Below are positions 52,106 through 61,897 of a stretch of DNA of 64,000 nt, piece by piece. The position numbers and the translations under genes are program-made. This stretch comes from Bacillus glycinifermentans (GTDB lineage: Bacteria > Bacillota > Bacilli > Bacillales > Bacillaceae), in assembly GCF_001042475.2 (NCBI RefSeq), contig NZ_LECW02000012.1, positions 248,001 through 312,000 of the forward strand, given 5' to 3'. The first letter of the stretch is position 1. Each line of letters starts with the position of its first letter. The notes beneath the pieces are model-generated. The model searched no databases, was not told the origin of the DNA, and worked only from the letters and a program-made list of their open reading frames with translations.

Positions 52106-53152
52106 TTGGAGAGAATTCGCACGGGATTATTGGGCTACGGGCTGTCAGGTTCTGTTTTTCATGCGCCTTTATTATCGGTTTTGGACGAATTCGACATCAA
52201 AAAAGTCATGACTTCCCGGAAAGAGCAAGTCAACCGGGAGATTCCGGAAGCGGAAACGGTCAGCTCGATTGAAGACATCACGAATGATCCGGAGATTGAT
52301 CTCGTGATCGTCACAACGCCGAGCGGCCTTCATTTTGAAGCGGCTAAAGAATGCCTTCTCGCCGGAAAGCACGTCGTCCTGGAAAAACCGATGACGGCTA
52401 CAGCCGAAGAAGCAGAGGAGTTAATGAACATTGCCGAAGAAAAAGGCCTGCGCCTCAGCGTCTACCACAACAGACGATGGGATAACGACTTTTTGACGAT
52501 CAAGCAGCTGATCGACGAAGGCCGCCTCGGGGAGGTCAATACATTCCATGCTTCTTACGACCGCTTCAGGCCGAATGTCAGACAACGCTGGCGGGAGCAG
52601 AAAGGCCCGGGTTCCGGCGCGCTCTATGATCTTGGTTCACACCTGATCGATCAGGCCCTTCATTTATTTGGCATGCCTGAGACCGTTACCGCTCAAGTGG
52701 CCGCCCAAAGAGAAGGCGCCGAAACAGACGATTATTTCCATGTCGTTCTTCATTACGGAAAACTGCAGGCGATTCTGCACTCCGGCTCGATCGTTCCGGC
52801 AAACGGCCCGCGCTACCAGATTCACGGTTCAAAAGGAAGCTTTATCAAATACGGCATCGATGGGCAGGAAGACGCGCTGCGGTCCGGACAAAAACCGGTC
52901 GGCGAATCGTGGGGAACGGACGTACCGGAGAATTACGGAGAATTAACCGTTGTCGAAGGCGAAGAAGTGAAAAAAGAAATCGTGGAAACGCTGCCCGGTT
53001 CTTATTTGACGTACTACAAAGAACTTTCGGCAAGCATCAAGAACGGCGGCAAACTCCCGGTTACGGCAGAGGAAGGTCTCAATGTCATCCGCATCATCGA
53101 AGCGGCCAGAACGAGCAGCGAATTAAAAAAGACAGTATCGATCGATCAATAA
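52106..53152 (+). CDS. iolW: IolW (YvaA), NADP-dependent scyllo-inositol dehydrogenase-like oxidoreductase
   Basis: A 348-residue Gfo/Idh/MocA oxidoreductase. The dinucleotide fold starts GLLGYGLSGSVFHAPLL, the lysine of the EKP motif is in VVLEKPMTATAEEAE, and the catalytic-domain motif YDLGSHLIDQALHLFG follows. It matches YvaA/IolW of B. subtilis, an NADP-dependent scyllo-inositol dehydrogenase. I prefer TTG at 52106, seven bases after AGGAG, to the ATG at 52100, which lies too close to the ribosome site. It keeps the subtilis position before azoR2. Confidence 0.9.
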   Translation: MERIRTGLLGYGLSGSVFHAPLLSVLDEFDIKKVMTSRKEQVNREIPEAETVSSIEDITNDPEIDLVIVTTPSGLHFEAAKECLLAGKHVVLEKPMTATAEEAEELMNIAEEKGLRLSVYHNRRWDNDFLTIKQLIDEGRLGEVNTFHASYDRFRPNVRQRWREQKGPGSGALYDLGSHLIDQALHLFGMPETVTAQVAAQREGAETDDYFHVVLHYGKLQAILHSGSIVPANGPRYQIHGSKGSFIKYGIDGQEDALRSGQKPVGESWGTDVPENYGELTVVEGEEVKKEIVETLPGSYLTYYKELSASIKNGGKLPVTAEEGLNVIRIIEAARTSSELKKTVSIDQ

Positions 53153-53154
53153 CG

Positions 53155-53183
53155 AAAAACCGCGGGTTTTCCCCGCGGTTTTT
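53155..53183. terminator. Bidirectional terminator between iolW and azoR2
   Basis: AAAAACCGCGGG and CCCGCGGTTTTT are perfect arms around a five-base loop, overlapping the azoR2 stop codon. Confidence 0.9.
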
Positions 53184-53817
53184 AAAATGTCTTACCCAAT
53201 TCTTTTGCATGGGCGATCGCATTTTTTTTGATTTCGTCCGCTTTATCAGGTTCCGCATTATGCCCTTCGACAAACAGGCCTTCAAACGACGGTACGCCGA
53301 AAAACTGCATGATAATGCTGATGTAGCGGTGTCCCATTTCTAATTCAGCGGCTTGTCCCTCTGAATAGTAGCCGCCCCGCGCCTGAATATGCAGCGCCTT
53401 TTTATCCGTCAGCAGCCCGATCGGACCTTGCTCCGTGTATTTAAACGTCTTTCCCGCAACGGCGACTGCATCGAAATATGCCTTCATCACCGGAGGAAAA
53501 GAGAAGTTCCACATCGGTGTGACGAACACATATTTGTCAGCTTCAACGAATTGCTCGCTCAGCTCATTCAGACGGCCGACCTTTGCTTTTTCGTGTTCAG
53601 AAAGCTGTTCAAAGCCCGATCCTGATTGAAGTTTTCCCCAGCCGCTGAACACGTCGGCATCGATATGCGGAATGTTTTCCTGATAAAGATCAAGGTGAAT
53701 GACTTCATCGTCCGGATGTGCTTCCTTATACGAATCGATAAATGCTTTTCCCGCAGCCATGCTGTACGATGCTCTTTCATCATGAGGGTGTGCGGTAATA
53801 TAAAGGATTTTCGCCAT
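53182..53817 (-). CDS. azoR2: AzoR2 (YvaB), FMN-dependent NADH-azoreductase
   Basis: A 211-residue flavodoxin-fold azo- and quinone reductase. Motifs: [20 protein letters not shown] for the phosphate loop, [20 protein letters not shown] for the FMN site and ARGGYYSEG near residue 145. It protects against quinones and thiol stress. The sequence matches YvaB/AzoR2 of B. subtilis, and the neighbour iolW is also conserved. Confidence 0.93.
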   Translation of the reverse strand: MAKILYITAHPHDERASYSMAAGKAFIDSYKEAHPDDEVIHLDLYQENIPHIDADVFSGWGKLQSGSGFEQLSEHEKAKVGRLNELSEQFVEADKYVFVTPMWNFSFPPVMKAYFDAVAVAGKTFKYTEQGPIGLLTDKKALHIQARGGYYSEGQAAELEMGHRYISIIMQFFGVPSFEGLFVEGHNAEPDKADEIKKNAIAHAKELGKTF

Positions 53818-53901
53818 TTCTGCCTACCTGCCTTTTTTAAATTGTTGTTTGTAGTATGAGACATTCGAATGGCAGATATTCAGCCGGGAATTTCATTTCG
53901 C

Positions 53902-53944
53902 GAAAAAAAATAGGAACGCCCTGACTTCTTTATCAAGGCGTCCC
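53902..53944 (-). terminator. Terminator of trhO
   Basis: GGGGACGCC and GGGCGTTCC on the reverse strand form a stem with an inner TTGA/TCA part, followed by TATTTTTTTTC. It lies about 100 bases after the trhO stop codon. Confidence 0.75.
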
Positions 53945-54043
53945 CATTTCAAACCAAAGCCGGCTCCCTTTATAGGAGCAATGCCGATCGGAGATGCCGC
54001 GAGCATCTTCGATTTTATATATGATATTCTGTGTTCGCTGCTT

Positions 54044-55012
54044 TTATGACTTTGCTGCATGTTCCTCTTCATTCAGCTTCTCAAGTCTTTCGCGCACTTC
54101 TTCCTCTGTCAGACCGTGCTCTTTCACGTACAAATTCCGCGGGTGAATCCGGCATTCATGCGTACATCCCCGCAAATAGCGGTGTTCGTTTTCTTCTGAA
54201 CACAAGATTTGCTTATTGCATTCCGGATTGGCGCAGTTGACGTAGCGTTCGCACGGTTCCCCCGTGAAATAATCCTCGCCGACGACGACGTGCTCTTTTC
54301 GGTTGACGGGAACGCTGATTCTTTCATCAAAGACATAGCATTTTCCGTCCCACAGCTCGCCTTGAACCTCCGGATCTTTCCCGTAGGTGACGATCCCTCC
54401 GTGAAGCTGGGAAACGTCTTCAAATCCCTCTTTTTTCAGCCAGCCTGAAAACTTCTCACAGCGGATTCCGCCGGTGCAGTAAGTCAAAATTTTCTTTCCT
54501 TCGAGCTTTTCCTTGTTTTCTCTGATCCATTCAGGCAATTCGCGGAACGCTTTAATGTCGGGTCTGATCGCTCCCCGGAAATGGCCCAGGTCATACTCAT
54601 AATCATTGCGGGCATCGACGACGATTGTATCTTCCTGCTGCAGCGCTTCATAAAACTCTTTCGGTTCAAGGTATTTCCCCGTTAACTCATTCGGGTCTAC
54701 GTCGTCTTCAAGGCGGAGCGTCACCAATTCGGAGCGGTGGCGGACATGCATTTTTTTGAACGCATGCTGATCCGCTTCATCGATTTTGAAGACCATATCT
54801 TCGAAACGCGGGTCTTTTTTCATTTCATTCATGTATTGTTCCGTCTGTTCGACCGTTCCCGATACCGTGCCGTTAATCCCTTCCTCTGCGACAAGGATCC
54901 GCCCTTTCAGCCCCAGCTCTTTGCAGAATGTAAGATGATCCTGCGCAAATTGCTCAGGATTGTCGATGTGAACATATTTATAGTACAACAATACCCGGTA
55001 TTGATTTTCCAT
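54044..55012 (-). CDS. trhO: TrhO (YbfQ), tRNA uridine-34 hydroxylase, rhodanese family
   Basis: A 322-residue enzyme of the TrhO/UPF0176 family that makes 5-hydroxyuridine at tRNA position 34 with oxygen. The N-domain reads [20 protein letters not shown]. The rhodanese domain holds the catalytic cysteine in [18 protein letters not shown] near residue 180. A C-terminal four-cysteine segment ([18 protein letters not shown]) is typical of the Bacillus form. The N-terminus fits YbfQ of B. subtilis. Confidence 0.92.
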   Translation of the reverse strand: MENQYRVLLYYKYVHIDNPEQFAQDHLTFCKELGLKGRILVAEEGINGTVSGTVEQTEQYMNEMKKDPRFEDMVFKIDEADQHAFKKMHVRHRSELVTLRLEDDVDPNELTGKYLEPKEFYEALQQEDTIVVDARNDYEYDLGHFRGAIRPDIKAFRELPEWIRENKEKLEGKKILTYCTGGIRCEKFSGWLKKEGFEDVSQLHGGIVTYGKDPEVQGELWDGKCYVFDERISVPVNRKEHVVVGEDYFTGEPCERYVNCANPECNKQILCSEENEHRYLRGCTHECRIHPRNLYVKEHGLTEEEVRERLEKLNEEEHAAKS

Positions 55013-55091
55013 GTTATCCTACCACCTTATCTAACGCATTCATTATATATTATGGAATTACCATCCATTTACTTTGTGAATCCACAGTCAT

Positions 55092-55120
55092 ATTAAAACA
55101 AATAATAGTAATAATTTCAA
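55092..55120 (-). promoter_or_regulatory. SigA promoter of trhO
   Basis: On the reverse strand TTGAAA and TTTAAT are separated by 17 bases, about 80 bases before the gene. Confidence 0.55.
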
Positions 55121-55203
55121 TACAGCTGCTTTGACACTTCCACGAATCAAATGCTACAAATTCTATCACTTATTGTGATTTTACGCAAGCATCATGACTT
55201 CAA

Positions 55204-55413
55204 TCAAAGCTTGTTTACCAGGTCGGCGACAAATTCCCAAAATCCGGGGGCATCCTGACAAAGAAGCATGTCCGCTTTTTCATGAATTTTAATTTTCAGC
55301 TCCTGCTCAAGGTCTTCCCTTTCTTGAAAAGATGTGTTTTTTAATTTGTTCCTGATCATCGGCATGAAGATTTCGAGCCATTCTTCAAAGTCCTGGTCAT
55401 TCATCTCTATCAT
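55204..55413 (-). CDS. rsoA: RsoA (YvrHa), co-sigma subunit of SigO
   Basis: A 69-residue protein that in B. subtilis joins SigO and supplies sigma region-2-like functions. The sequence is acidic and helical: DFEEWLEIFMPMIRNKL, then REDLEQELKIKIHEKA, the latter resembling the region-2 helix of group-4 sigma factors. The ATG overlaps the sigO stop codon (ATGA), so both are made together. Slightly shorter than the subtilis protein. Confidence 0.82.
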   Translation of the reverse strand: MIEMNDQDFEEWLEIFMPMIRNKLKNTSFQEREDLEQELKIKIHEKADMLLCQDAPGFWEFVADLVNKL

Positions 55414-55970
55414 TCCCCTTCCCCTTTAGAATTCAGACATTTTCTCATTTTTTCAATGCCTCTTTTATGAATTTTAGAGATATTCTGCCTCGATTCTCCC
55501 AAGGAGCGAGCGATCTCTTGCATAGAAGCGCCGTGAATATAGATATGCGCAAACACCCGCTTTTGCTTATCCGTCAGCTGCATAAACGCTTCATAAAGCA
55601 GCGGGTCCTGGATATGCTCGGCCAAATCTTCCTCCCGGTTTAACACATCATCGAAGACATCTCCTTGAGGCGGTTCGGCCGCATGATCGCTGTCGTCCAT
55701 GATCAGCGGAAACCGCTGCTGGTTCTTCCGGATTCGTTTATCAAAATCGATCGAGAATATCCTGATCATAGAATGGATGTACTTGATGATCCGAATATCT
55801 TTATAAAATTTTTTAAACTCAAGATCAAGGTATTCAGCCTCTTCAGAATCCGGATGCTCCATGACATGGTGAAAAAGCCGTTCACACTTCGGGTTGCTCA
55901 AGAAATGTTTGATAAGCGGATGTCCCCTGATTTCCTTCATTTTGGAACGCAGTAAAGCTAAATTCTTCAT
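55410..55970 (-). CDS. sigO: SigO (YvrI), two-subunit sigma factor
   Basis: A 186-residue sigma factor that directs RNA polymerase to the oxalate decarboxylase operon. Residues 1-90 start MKNLALLRSKMKEIRGHPLIKHFL, and region 4 at residues 130-180 carries a helix-turn-helix (GASMQEIARSLGESRQNISK). The N-terminal HPLIKHFLSNP stretch is the YvrI signature. Its partner RsoA overlaps its stop codon. Known targets in B. subtilis are oxdC-yvrJ and sigO-rsoA itself, both present here as divergent neighbours. Confidence 0.87.
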   Translation of the reverse strand: MKNLALLRSKMKEIRGHPLIKHFLSNPKCERLFHHVMEHPDSEEAEYLDLEFKKFYKDIRIIKYIHSMIRIFSIDFDKRIRKNQQRFPLIMDDSDHAAEPPQGDVFDDVLNREEDLAEHIQDPLLYEAFMQLTDKQKRVFAHIYIHGASMQEIARSLGESRQNISKIHKRGIEKMRKCLNSKGEGE

Positions 55971-56006
55971 AAAACACCGCCTCCTATTTAGTTAAATGAA
56001 AGAAAT

Positions 56007-56063
56007 GCAAGAAAAGTAAACTTATCTTTTCCATAAATATGCAAACTTAAGTTCTTTTCTTGC
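56007..56063. promoter_or_regulatory. Divergent SigO-type promoter pair
   Basis: GCAAGAAAAG (56007-56016) and CTTTTCTTGC (56054-56063) are perfect ten-base inverted repeats, each continuing with AT-rich bases toward sigO on one side and yvrJ on the other. Each strand therefore reads CTTTTCTTGCA toward its gene. No SigA consensus is seen. This fits a shared sigma recognition element for sigO-rsoA and yvrJ-oxdC. Confidence 0.5.
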
Positions 56064-56127
56064 AAAAATCGTTCCTCGCTGACATTTTTCGATCTATCGT
56101 CACTTATGGAAATAGGAGGTGTTTCAT

Positions 56128-56265
56128 ATGGACAATACATTGATCGAATACGTCGGAAATGTCGGCTTCCCTGCCGTATTGGCGATCTACCTTTTGACCC
56201 GCTTCGAAAAGAAAATTGATGAACTGATTGAATTGATTAAAGAAAAAAATAAACACACCGATTGA
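56128..56265 (+). CDS. yvrJ: YvrJ-family small membrane protein
   Basis: A 45-residue protein with one span: it starts MDNTLIEYVGN, continues VGFPAVLAIYLLTRFEKK and ends with a charged helix. The glycine-phenylalanine-proline turn GFP and the L-x-x-R-x-E-K-K motif define the YvrJ family. TAGGAGG precedes the ATG. In B. subtilis it belongs to the SigO regulon with oxdC. Its role is unknown. It is too short for standard gene callers. Confidence 0.85.
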   Translation: MDNTLIEYVGNVGFPAVLAIYLLTRFEKKIDELIELIKEKNKHTD

Positions 56266-56360
56266 CATCCAGGCCGCTTCTTTCACTTAACATGACGGAA
56301 GGGGAAAACGAAAGGTCTTTTTAGTCCTCCCTTCAAAATTCAAAAAAGGAGATGTTCACA

Positions 56361-57512
56361 ATGGAAAAAAACAAACAGATTCCAGAACCGATCAGAGGAG
56401 AAAAAGGGGCGACAACCAAAATTCCGCACAACATCGAACGCGACCGGCAAAATCCGGACATGCTCGTTCCGCCTGAGACCGATCACGGTACCGTCCCAAA
56501 CATGAAGTTCTCATTTTCCGATGTTCACAACCGTCTTGAAACAGGGGGCTATGCGCGGGAAGTAACCGTCCGCGAGCTGCCTGTTTCAGACAATATCGCT
56601 TCCGTCAACATGAGGCTGAAACCCGGCGCGATCAGAGAGCTGCACTGGCATAAAGAAGCGGAATGGGCATATATGCTGTACGGCTCCGCCCGCATTACCT
56701 CAGTTGATCAGGACGGGAAAAATTTTATCGAAGACGTCAAGGAAGGCGATTTATGGTATTTTCCGTCCGGGCTTCCTCATTCTATACAAGCTCTTGATGA
56801 AGGCTGCGAATTTCTGCTCGTCTTCGATGACGGCTCTTTCTCGGAAAACAGCACCTTCCAGGTGACGGATTGGCTGGCCCATACACCTGACGACGTAATA
56901 GCCGCAAATTTCGGAATTTCAGAGGAGATCGTCGCAGCGCTTCCTGATGAGGAAAAATACATTTTCCAAAAAGCGATCCCAGGTTCTCTCGAGAATGACA
57001 AGGTTGACAGTCCGAACGGAACGGTGCCTGAATCTTTCAGCTACCAGCTGCTTGAGCAGGAACCGATCGTGTCGAGCGGAGGAAAGGTGTGGATCGCCGA
57101 TTCGACGAACTTTAAAGCATCGAAAACGATTGCCGCAGCCTTGGTCGAAGTCGAGCCGGGCGGAATGAGAGAGCTGCACTGGCATCCAAATACGGATGAA
57201 TGGCAATATTACATTTCAGGCGAAGCGAAAATGACCGTTTTTGCCTCTGACGGACATGCAAGAACATTTAATTACCGGGCGGGCGATGTCGGCTATGTAC
57301 CGTTTGCCATGGGGCACTATGTTCAAAATACCGGGGACAAACCGCTTCGCTTCCTCGAAATTTTCAAAGACGACCATTACGCAGACATATCCTTGAATCA
57401 ATGGCTCGCGCTTCTTCCTGAAACGCTCGTCCGCGACCACCTGGATGAGGGCGCAGACCTGATGAAAACGCTTTGCAAACAAAAGCATCCGGTCGTTAAA
57501 TATTCTAAATAA
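56361..57512 (+). CDS. oxdC: OxdC (YvrK), oxalate decarboxylase
   Basis: A 383-residue bicupin that converts oxalate to formate and CO2 with Mn. The catalytic N-terminal cupin has ligands H95, H97, E101 (LHWHKEAEW) and H140. The mobile lid S161-E162-N163-S164-T165 carries the essential E162, at the same numbers as in B. subtilis OxdC. The second cupin has [21 protein letters not shown] precedes the ATG at 56361. It lies under SigO control and close to yvrJ. Confidence 0.95.
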   Translation: MEKNKQIPEPIRGEKGATTKIPHNIERDRQNPDMLVPPETDHGTVPNMKFSFSDVHNRLETGGYAREVTVRELPVSDNIASVNMRLKPGAIRELHWHKEAEWAYMLYGSARITSVDQDGKNFIEDVKEGDLWYFPSGLPHSIQALDEGCEFLLVFDDGSFSENSTFQVTDWLAHTPDDVIAANFGISEEIVAALPDEEKYIFQKAIPGSLENDKVDSPNGTVPESFSYQLLEQEPIVSSGGKVWIADSTNFKASKTIAAALVEVEPGGMRELHWHPNTDEWQYYISGEAKMTVFASDGHARTFNYRAGDVGYVPFAMGHYVQNTGDKPLRFLEIFKDDHYADISLNQWLALLPETLVRDHLDEGADLMKTLCKQKHPVVKYSK

Positions 57513-57518
57513 AAAAAT

Positions 57519-57550
57519 GCCAGGGGCTTGCAGAAAGCAAGCCCTCCGGC
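57519..57550 (+). terminator. Hairpin after oxdC
   Basis: GGGGCTTGC and GCAAGCCC around AGAAA, extended by GCC/GGC, then TGTTTACAT. The T-tail is weak, so read-through into yvrL is likely. Confidence 0.5.
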
Positions 57551-57583
57551 TGTTTACATACCATAAAAAGGAGCTGTGATCTC

Positions 57584-57976
57584 ATGTTCAAAAAAATAGC
57601 CGTCTGCTGTATCTCAGCGGCTTGTATTTTTGCAGGGCACTTTTTAGGAATTTCCGTTTTGTGTCAGTTATTGGGCGCATTTTTTCAATCATTCGGCTCC
57701 TTGCTCATATTTACATTTGCATATATCGCACTGACGCTTGTGATCGAACCTGCTGAAAAAATCATGATTCTCGCGATCAGAAGACTTAGGCTCCGTCAAT
57801 GGACAACCGTTCTGGCAAGCGACATCACCGCTGTTCTTTTTTTATGGACTGCCGTATTTACAGCTGATGAATTTTTGGATGACATATTTCTGTCGACATC
57901 TGCAGAAATCGTGATAGCCGTATCATTTTTCACCGTCGACAAAATGCTCTATCCCCGCCTTGTATATAAACCATAG
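57584..57976 (+). CDS. yvrL: YvrL-like membrane regulator of SigO
   Basis: A 130-residue membrane protein with about four spans (roughly residues 5-25, 35-55, 77-95, 103-120). In B. subtilis YvrL is a membrane inhibitor of SigO activity that answers acid or envelope stress. Identification rests on position after oxdC in the sigO cluster, size and topology, more than on motifs. AAAGGAG precedes the ATG. Confidence 0.7.
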   Translation: MFKKIAVCCISAACIFAGHFLGISVLCQLLGAFFQSFGSLLIFTFAYIALTLVIEPAEKIMILAIRRLRLRQWTTVLASDITAVLFLWTAVFTADEFLDDIFLSTSAEIVIAVSFFTVDKMLYPRLVYKP

Positions 57977-58137
57977 CCCAGCTTCGGATGAGAGCGCGGC
58001 ATTACGGCTTCCTTATAGAACATTATAAGGTTTTTCCGAATCCCCCCTTCTGCACTGCTCAAAAATGTGAAAAACGTTTCCATTTGCATTCATGTTATAA
58101 GCTAAAGGTGCACGATCAAAAAAGGAGGTTTTGCAAT

Positions 58138-58617
58138 ATGGATTTTTGGCAAGACATGTCCATTGAGGAAATCGGTGAACAGATGCAGCGCTTCGTCAGC
58201 CACAATTGGAAAAAAACGCTTCATGACCATTATGAAGAATTAACGAAAGCTTTTCCTGAATTGGAGGATTCGACCTACGGCCTTTACCTCGACAAGCTGA
58301 TGCCTCCCGCATTTGAAAGCCTTGAGGCATGCGGCTTCAAAACGACGCACGACACTAAAAAAAGCGATTTTCTGATCGGAAAATCGCTCAATTTCAGACA
58401 TTCTATCGAAAAATGGGGTACGGAAGAGCAGCGTTCAAGGGTCTTTTGGATCGTCGTCAGAGATCGGCAAAACAACCCGATCGGCACCCTGCTCTTCGAC
58501 TTCTTCCATTCCCATGCAGGCTTCAATGTGCCGAAGGCTCCGAAAATTTCTGTCATAAGAGAAACAGAAAGGGGCAACATTGTGGAGGCTGTTAAGCGGA
58601 TGAAGGAAACTGGCTAA
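58138..58617 (+). CDS. Conserved hypothetical protein, 159 residues
   Basis: A soluble, charged protein with no signal peptide or span. It begins MDFWQDMSIEEIGEQMQRF and holds a tryptophan-rich middle (IEKWGTEEQRSRVFWIVVRD) and the segment LLFDFFHSHAGFN. I do not recognise a family. AAAGGAGG lies eight bases before the ATG at 58138, which decides the start over the longer frame. A short hairpin (ACATCC/GGATGT) follows the stop codon. It lies between yvrL and xynC without clear linkage. Confidence 0.7.
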   Translation: MDFWQDMSIEEIGEQMQRFVSHNWKKTLHDHYEELTKAFPELEDSTYGLYLDKLMPPAFESLEACGFKTTHDTKKSDFLIGKSLNFRHSIEKWGTEEQRSRVFWIVVRDRQNNPIGTLLFDFFHSHAGFNVPKAPKISVIRETERGNIVEAVKRMKETG

Positions 58618-58913
58618 GTGAAATACCTTTTACAGCAACATCCCTCTTGGATGTAACCGACAGCAAGCCGCTATATTGAATTTCAGCAAATGTTTTGCTT
58701 AACAATCCTCCGGGGTTTTGTCCCACCATTCGCTCCATTTTATTTCTTGTTCCTGTTCAGCCCATACAGAAGATACCATTCTACTGTATGGCTGCACCGG
58801 AGCAAGGCAAAGGCGGTACCCCCCGGTACTCGTACAGCCCCCGGATCGGCGGTTATGTATCCGGCGTTTAAATCCGTATTCGCTCCAACGCGGTACCGCT
58901 GCCTTGTGTGCCC
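58618..58913. other. Gap without a recognisable gene
   Basis: Apart from a small hairpin at about 58639-58657 no supported element is visible. Short open frames on both strands lack ribosome sites. The stretch contains several GGTACC-type repeats and looks like worn sequence downstream of xynC. Confidence 0.5.
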
Positions 58914-60185
58914 TTAACGATTTGCGACAAATGTTGTCACGCTTTGAGCTGGAAGATGGGCCCAAAAATGATTGCCCGTTACATTGAGATTCGTTCCAGG
59001 TTGAAGATTGCTGCTGCTGCTCGTTATCCATCTAGATACCTTAGAAGCAGATCCATTCTGCAAAACAAAGTTTTGGTTGACCCCTGTGTTGCTTTTGTTA
59101 ATGGCAACAATAATGACCTTGTTGTCACCTTTATAGGCTGACACGTAAACGTTCGCATTAGGATTTTTCGTTGCATCAACCCTTACATAGCCGGGACGCA
59201 CAAACTTCGAGAAATGAGCCATATTGTAACCGCGTTTGCTGATCGTACCGTCTTCTTTCATAGGACCGTATGATCTGCGGATGTACCACCAAACATAGGC
59301 TTGAAAGTCTCCCTCTACCATCGAATTGTGAATATGATGTGAAACATCCAATGCCTCGGGCCAGCGGTCCGCAGAGTTATTGTCACTGTTCGGATAGTAT
59401 ACTTCCGTCATCCAAAGGTCCTTTCCCGCTCCTTTTTGTTTGAAAAGAGGATAAGGGAAATGACTGATCTGAGTACCATACAGGTGAGTGCCAAGAATAT
59501 CCATATTGGCAAGAGCCTGCGGATCGTTCAAAATCGGGTCCGACATATTCTTCAAGTATTGAAATGACTCAGGCGCAATGACACGGGCATTAATCGAGCC
59601 GGCGTTTTCTCTCATAAAACGAAGCATTTCTTGCGGAGTCCACCACGTCCAGTCGTGTGCATAATCAGGCTCGTTTTGGACCGAAATCGCATAAAGATTC
59701 ACACCATTATTCTTCATGAAGGTAACAAAATCATTAAGATGCTGCGCGTATGCGGCGTACTTATCGTATCTCAGCCGTTTAGCTGATGTGTCACCATTAC
59801 GATTGAAGGTCTCAACCATATCGCTTGGAGGATTCCAGGGAGAAGCAAAAACGATTGCTCCATGTTTGATCGCACTCTTTGCAGTCTCCACTTCTCTGTA
59901 CCAATTATTTCGATTTTCATCTACATGAATCCTTAAGATTGAAAAACCTAACTGATTCTTTCCATTGCCAAAAGCGGTTTCTCTTTGAGCTGCTGTCAAA
60001 TCTCCAATCCAAGCCGAGTGGTTCATTCCTCCAAAACCGCGAATCACTTGTTTTTCTGCAGATAAATTAACTGTTACATCACTTGCTGCCAAAACTTCAG
60101 TAGCACCTGGCCCGGCTAACATTACTGACAGCATAGTGAAACATACCAATAATAAACAAATTGGTTTTTTTACGCATGAAACCAT
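58914..60185 (-). CDS. xynC: XynC, secreted glucuronoxylanase (GH30_8)
   Basis: A 423-residue exported endoxylanase that cuts xylan next to methylglucuronic acid side groups. A signal peptide with the AxA-type site in EVLAASD covers about residues 1-33. The catalytic domain has the acid/base glutamate in ISVQNEPDYAHDW and the nucleophile glutamate in WMTEVYYPN. A side beta-structure at the C-terminus ends HFWAHLPAQSVTTFVANR. It is nearly identical in layout to XynC of B. subtilis and lies downstream of xynD as there. AAGGAGAGG precedes the ATG. Confidence 0.96.
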   Translation of the reverse strand: MVSCVKKPICLLLVCFTMLSVMLAGPGATEVLAASDVTVNLSAEKQVIRGFGGMNHSAWIGDLTAAQRETAFGNGKNQLGFSILRIHVDENRNNWYREVETAKSAIKHGAIVFASPWNPPSDMVETFNRNGDTSAKRLRYDKYAAYAQHLNDFVTFMKNNGVNLYAISVQNEPDYAHDWTWWTPQEMLRFMRENAGSINARVIAPESFQYLKNMSDPILNDPQALANMDILGTHLYGTQISHFPYPLFKQKGAGKDLWMTEVYYPNSDNNSADRWPEALDVSHHIHNSMVEGDFQAYVWWYIRRSYGPMKEDGTISKRGYNMAHFSKFVRPGYVRVDATKNPNANVYVSAYKGDNKVIIVAINKSNTGVNQNFVLQNGSASKVSRWITSSSSNLQPGTNLNVTGNHFWAHLPAQSVTTFVANR

Positions 60186-60349
60186 TTTTTCCTCTCCTTC
60201 ATAAATCTGTGTTTTTTACGGTATTAGAAAAATCTGTTCTGTCTCCTTTTAAAAAGGTGTTTCTCATCTTTGAAACAGCCGTTATCATTACCTGAATATC
60301 CAGAATGGGGGGCTGCCCCGGCGTTGGTCAGTTCGCTTAAGCGGTGCCG

Positions 60350-61897
60350 TTACCGGTGATATCTTTGCGTAAACTGCCAGTAATCAAAATTAAACAAGTT
60401 GCCTGTACCTGTTCCGGTAAATACAAAGAAAACTTTGTGCACACCGGTTGCGCCGCTTACCGCAGTTTCTATTTCTCTCCAGGTTTGCGCTCCGCCTGTG
60501 GAAGGTACATTCAGGGTTCCTACAAGCTTACCGTTTGCACTGTCGAGACGTACTTCTATTTTCCCACCTACAGTGGATGCTACATTTGCTTTAAACGTCC
60601 TGGCACCACCCGCCCCGAAGTCTGCGTTTCCTACAGCAATCCAGTCTCCGTTATGAATATTTGTTACATGTTGATTATTTACTGGCCCGCCGGGTGCTGA
60701 AGACTTCTCTGTCAAAATGCGTCCGTTCCAGGCAAACGTTTCAGCTTCTACCCGGTTATATGGGTTTAAATTGGAAAGCTGTGTTACACCTGCATAATTT
60801 GCCGCAACTTCTTGAATGGATCCATCTGGATTATGCACCAGCTTATTAATATGGGGAGAACGGTATCCTTTGCCGGCCCCGAACAGAGCGGAACTGACAG
60901 TTTGAGCATGGTACACTACATACCACTCGTTTTTAAAATTGAAAACAGAATGATGGTTGTTTCCGCCACCTCCGAAAAATGCACCCGGATTTTTCAGGAA
61001 GTGCCCTCTATACGTAAAGGGACCCATGGGACTTGAACTGCTCATGTAGCCGATCTCACCTGGGGGTTTATCGGCCGGGTGCGTGCCACCGAAATTGATG
61101 CAATAGGAATAGTAATATTTTCCGTTATACTTATGCAATCCCGAATCTTCAAACATGAAAGGCGCATCAATTGTAGATGCACTTCCAACAACACTCGTCA
61201 TATCAGGCCCCAATTTTATGACTCTTGCTGTTTTAGGATTGGCCCATTGTCCCTGCGTTGGATTTGAACCGCCAGGAACGCCTCCCCCGGCATACAGGTA
61301 ACCGGTACCGTCATCATCTACAAATACTGCCGGATCAAAAAGCCATACAACACCAGACATTCCTGGCGTACTTGGCGTTACTAGTGCTTTTCCGATTGGG
61401 TCGGTCCATGGACCAATCGGGCTGTCTGCGGTGAGAACCCCGATACCTCCGCCGCTGTTTGCGAAATAAAGGAAGAATTTATCCTTTCCATTGATTTTTT
61501 TAACTGCGATTGACGGTGCCCAGGACGCACCTGCCCATTTTGCAATCCCACGGCCTCCATTAGCTCCATTGGCACCTGCTACCGGAATGGCTCCATGGTC
61601 TGTCCAGTTCGCCATATCCGCTGAAGATATGACGAATACTCTATTCAAATGGGCAAATGAATTATCCTTAATCGTTCCGTCTCTATTATATTCATAGTCA
61701 TCACTTGACATATAGATGTAGACTCTTCCGTTATAGGTCAGCGCAGACGGATCTGCTCCCAAATGATGGTCTATAAGCGGATTTGAATTCCCTACATGTT
61801 TTGCAATTGTAGTACTGGCAGCAGACGCAGACTCCCCATATAAGCAACTCAATAATAAAGCAAGAACCCATAAACATACGCTACACTTTTTACTCAA
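60350..61897 (-). CDS. xynD: XynD, secreted GH43 arabinoxylan arabinofuranohydrolase with CBM6
   Basis: A 515-residue exported enzyme that removes arabinose from arabinoxylan. The signal peptide ends near ASAAS at residue 27. The GH43 five-blade propeller has the base aspartate in HHLGADPSALTY, a second aspartate in WLFDPAVFVDDDG and the acid glutamate in APFMFEDSGLHKY. A CBM6 covers about residues 385-515 (AETFAWNGRILTEKSS to the end). The TTG at 61895-61897 lies ten bases after GGAGG and is the only fitting start. It forms the xynDC pair found in B. subtilis. Confidence 0.94.
   Translation of the reverse strand: MSKKCSVCLWVLALLLSCLYGESASAASTTIAKHVGNSNPLIDHHLGADPSALTYNGRVYIYMSSDDYEYNRDGTIKDNSFAHLNRVFVISSADMANWTDHGAIPVAGANGANGGRGIAKWAGASWAPSIAVKKINGKDKFFLYFANSGGGIGVLTADSPIGPWTDPIGKALVTPSTPGMSGVVWLFDPAVFVDDDGTGYLYAGGGVPGGSNPTQGQWANPKTARVIKLGPDMTSVVGSASTIDAPFMFEDSGLHKYNGKYYYSYCINFGGTHPADKPPGEIGYMSSSSPMGPFTYRGHFLKNPGAFFGGGGNNHHSVFNFKNEWYVVYHAQTVSSALFGAGKGYRSPHINKLVHNPDGSIQEVAANYAGVTQLSNLNPYNRVEAETFAWNGRILTEKSSAPGGPVNNQHVTNIHNGDWIAVGNADFGAGGARTFKANVASTVGGKIEVRLDSANGKLVGTLNVPSTGGAQTWREIETAVSGATGVHKVFFVFTGTGTGNLFNFDYWQFTQRYHR

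Noticed and set aside
58690..59031. Open frames on both strands downstream of xynC
   Set aside because: No ribosome site, no recognisable family and overlap with the xynC end; treated as worn non-coding sequence.
60290..60330. GGGGCAGCCCC hairpin between xynD and xynC as a terminator
   Set aside because: Short stem and no T-run; xynD and xynC are probably one transcript.
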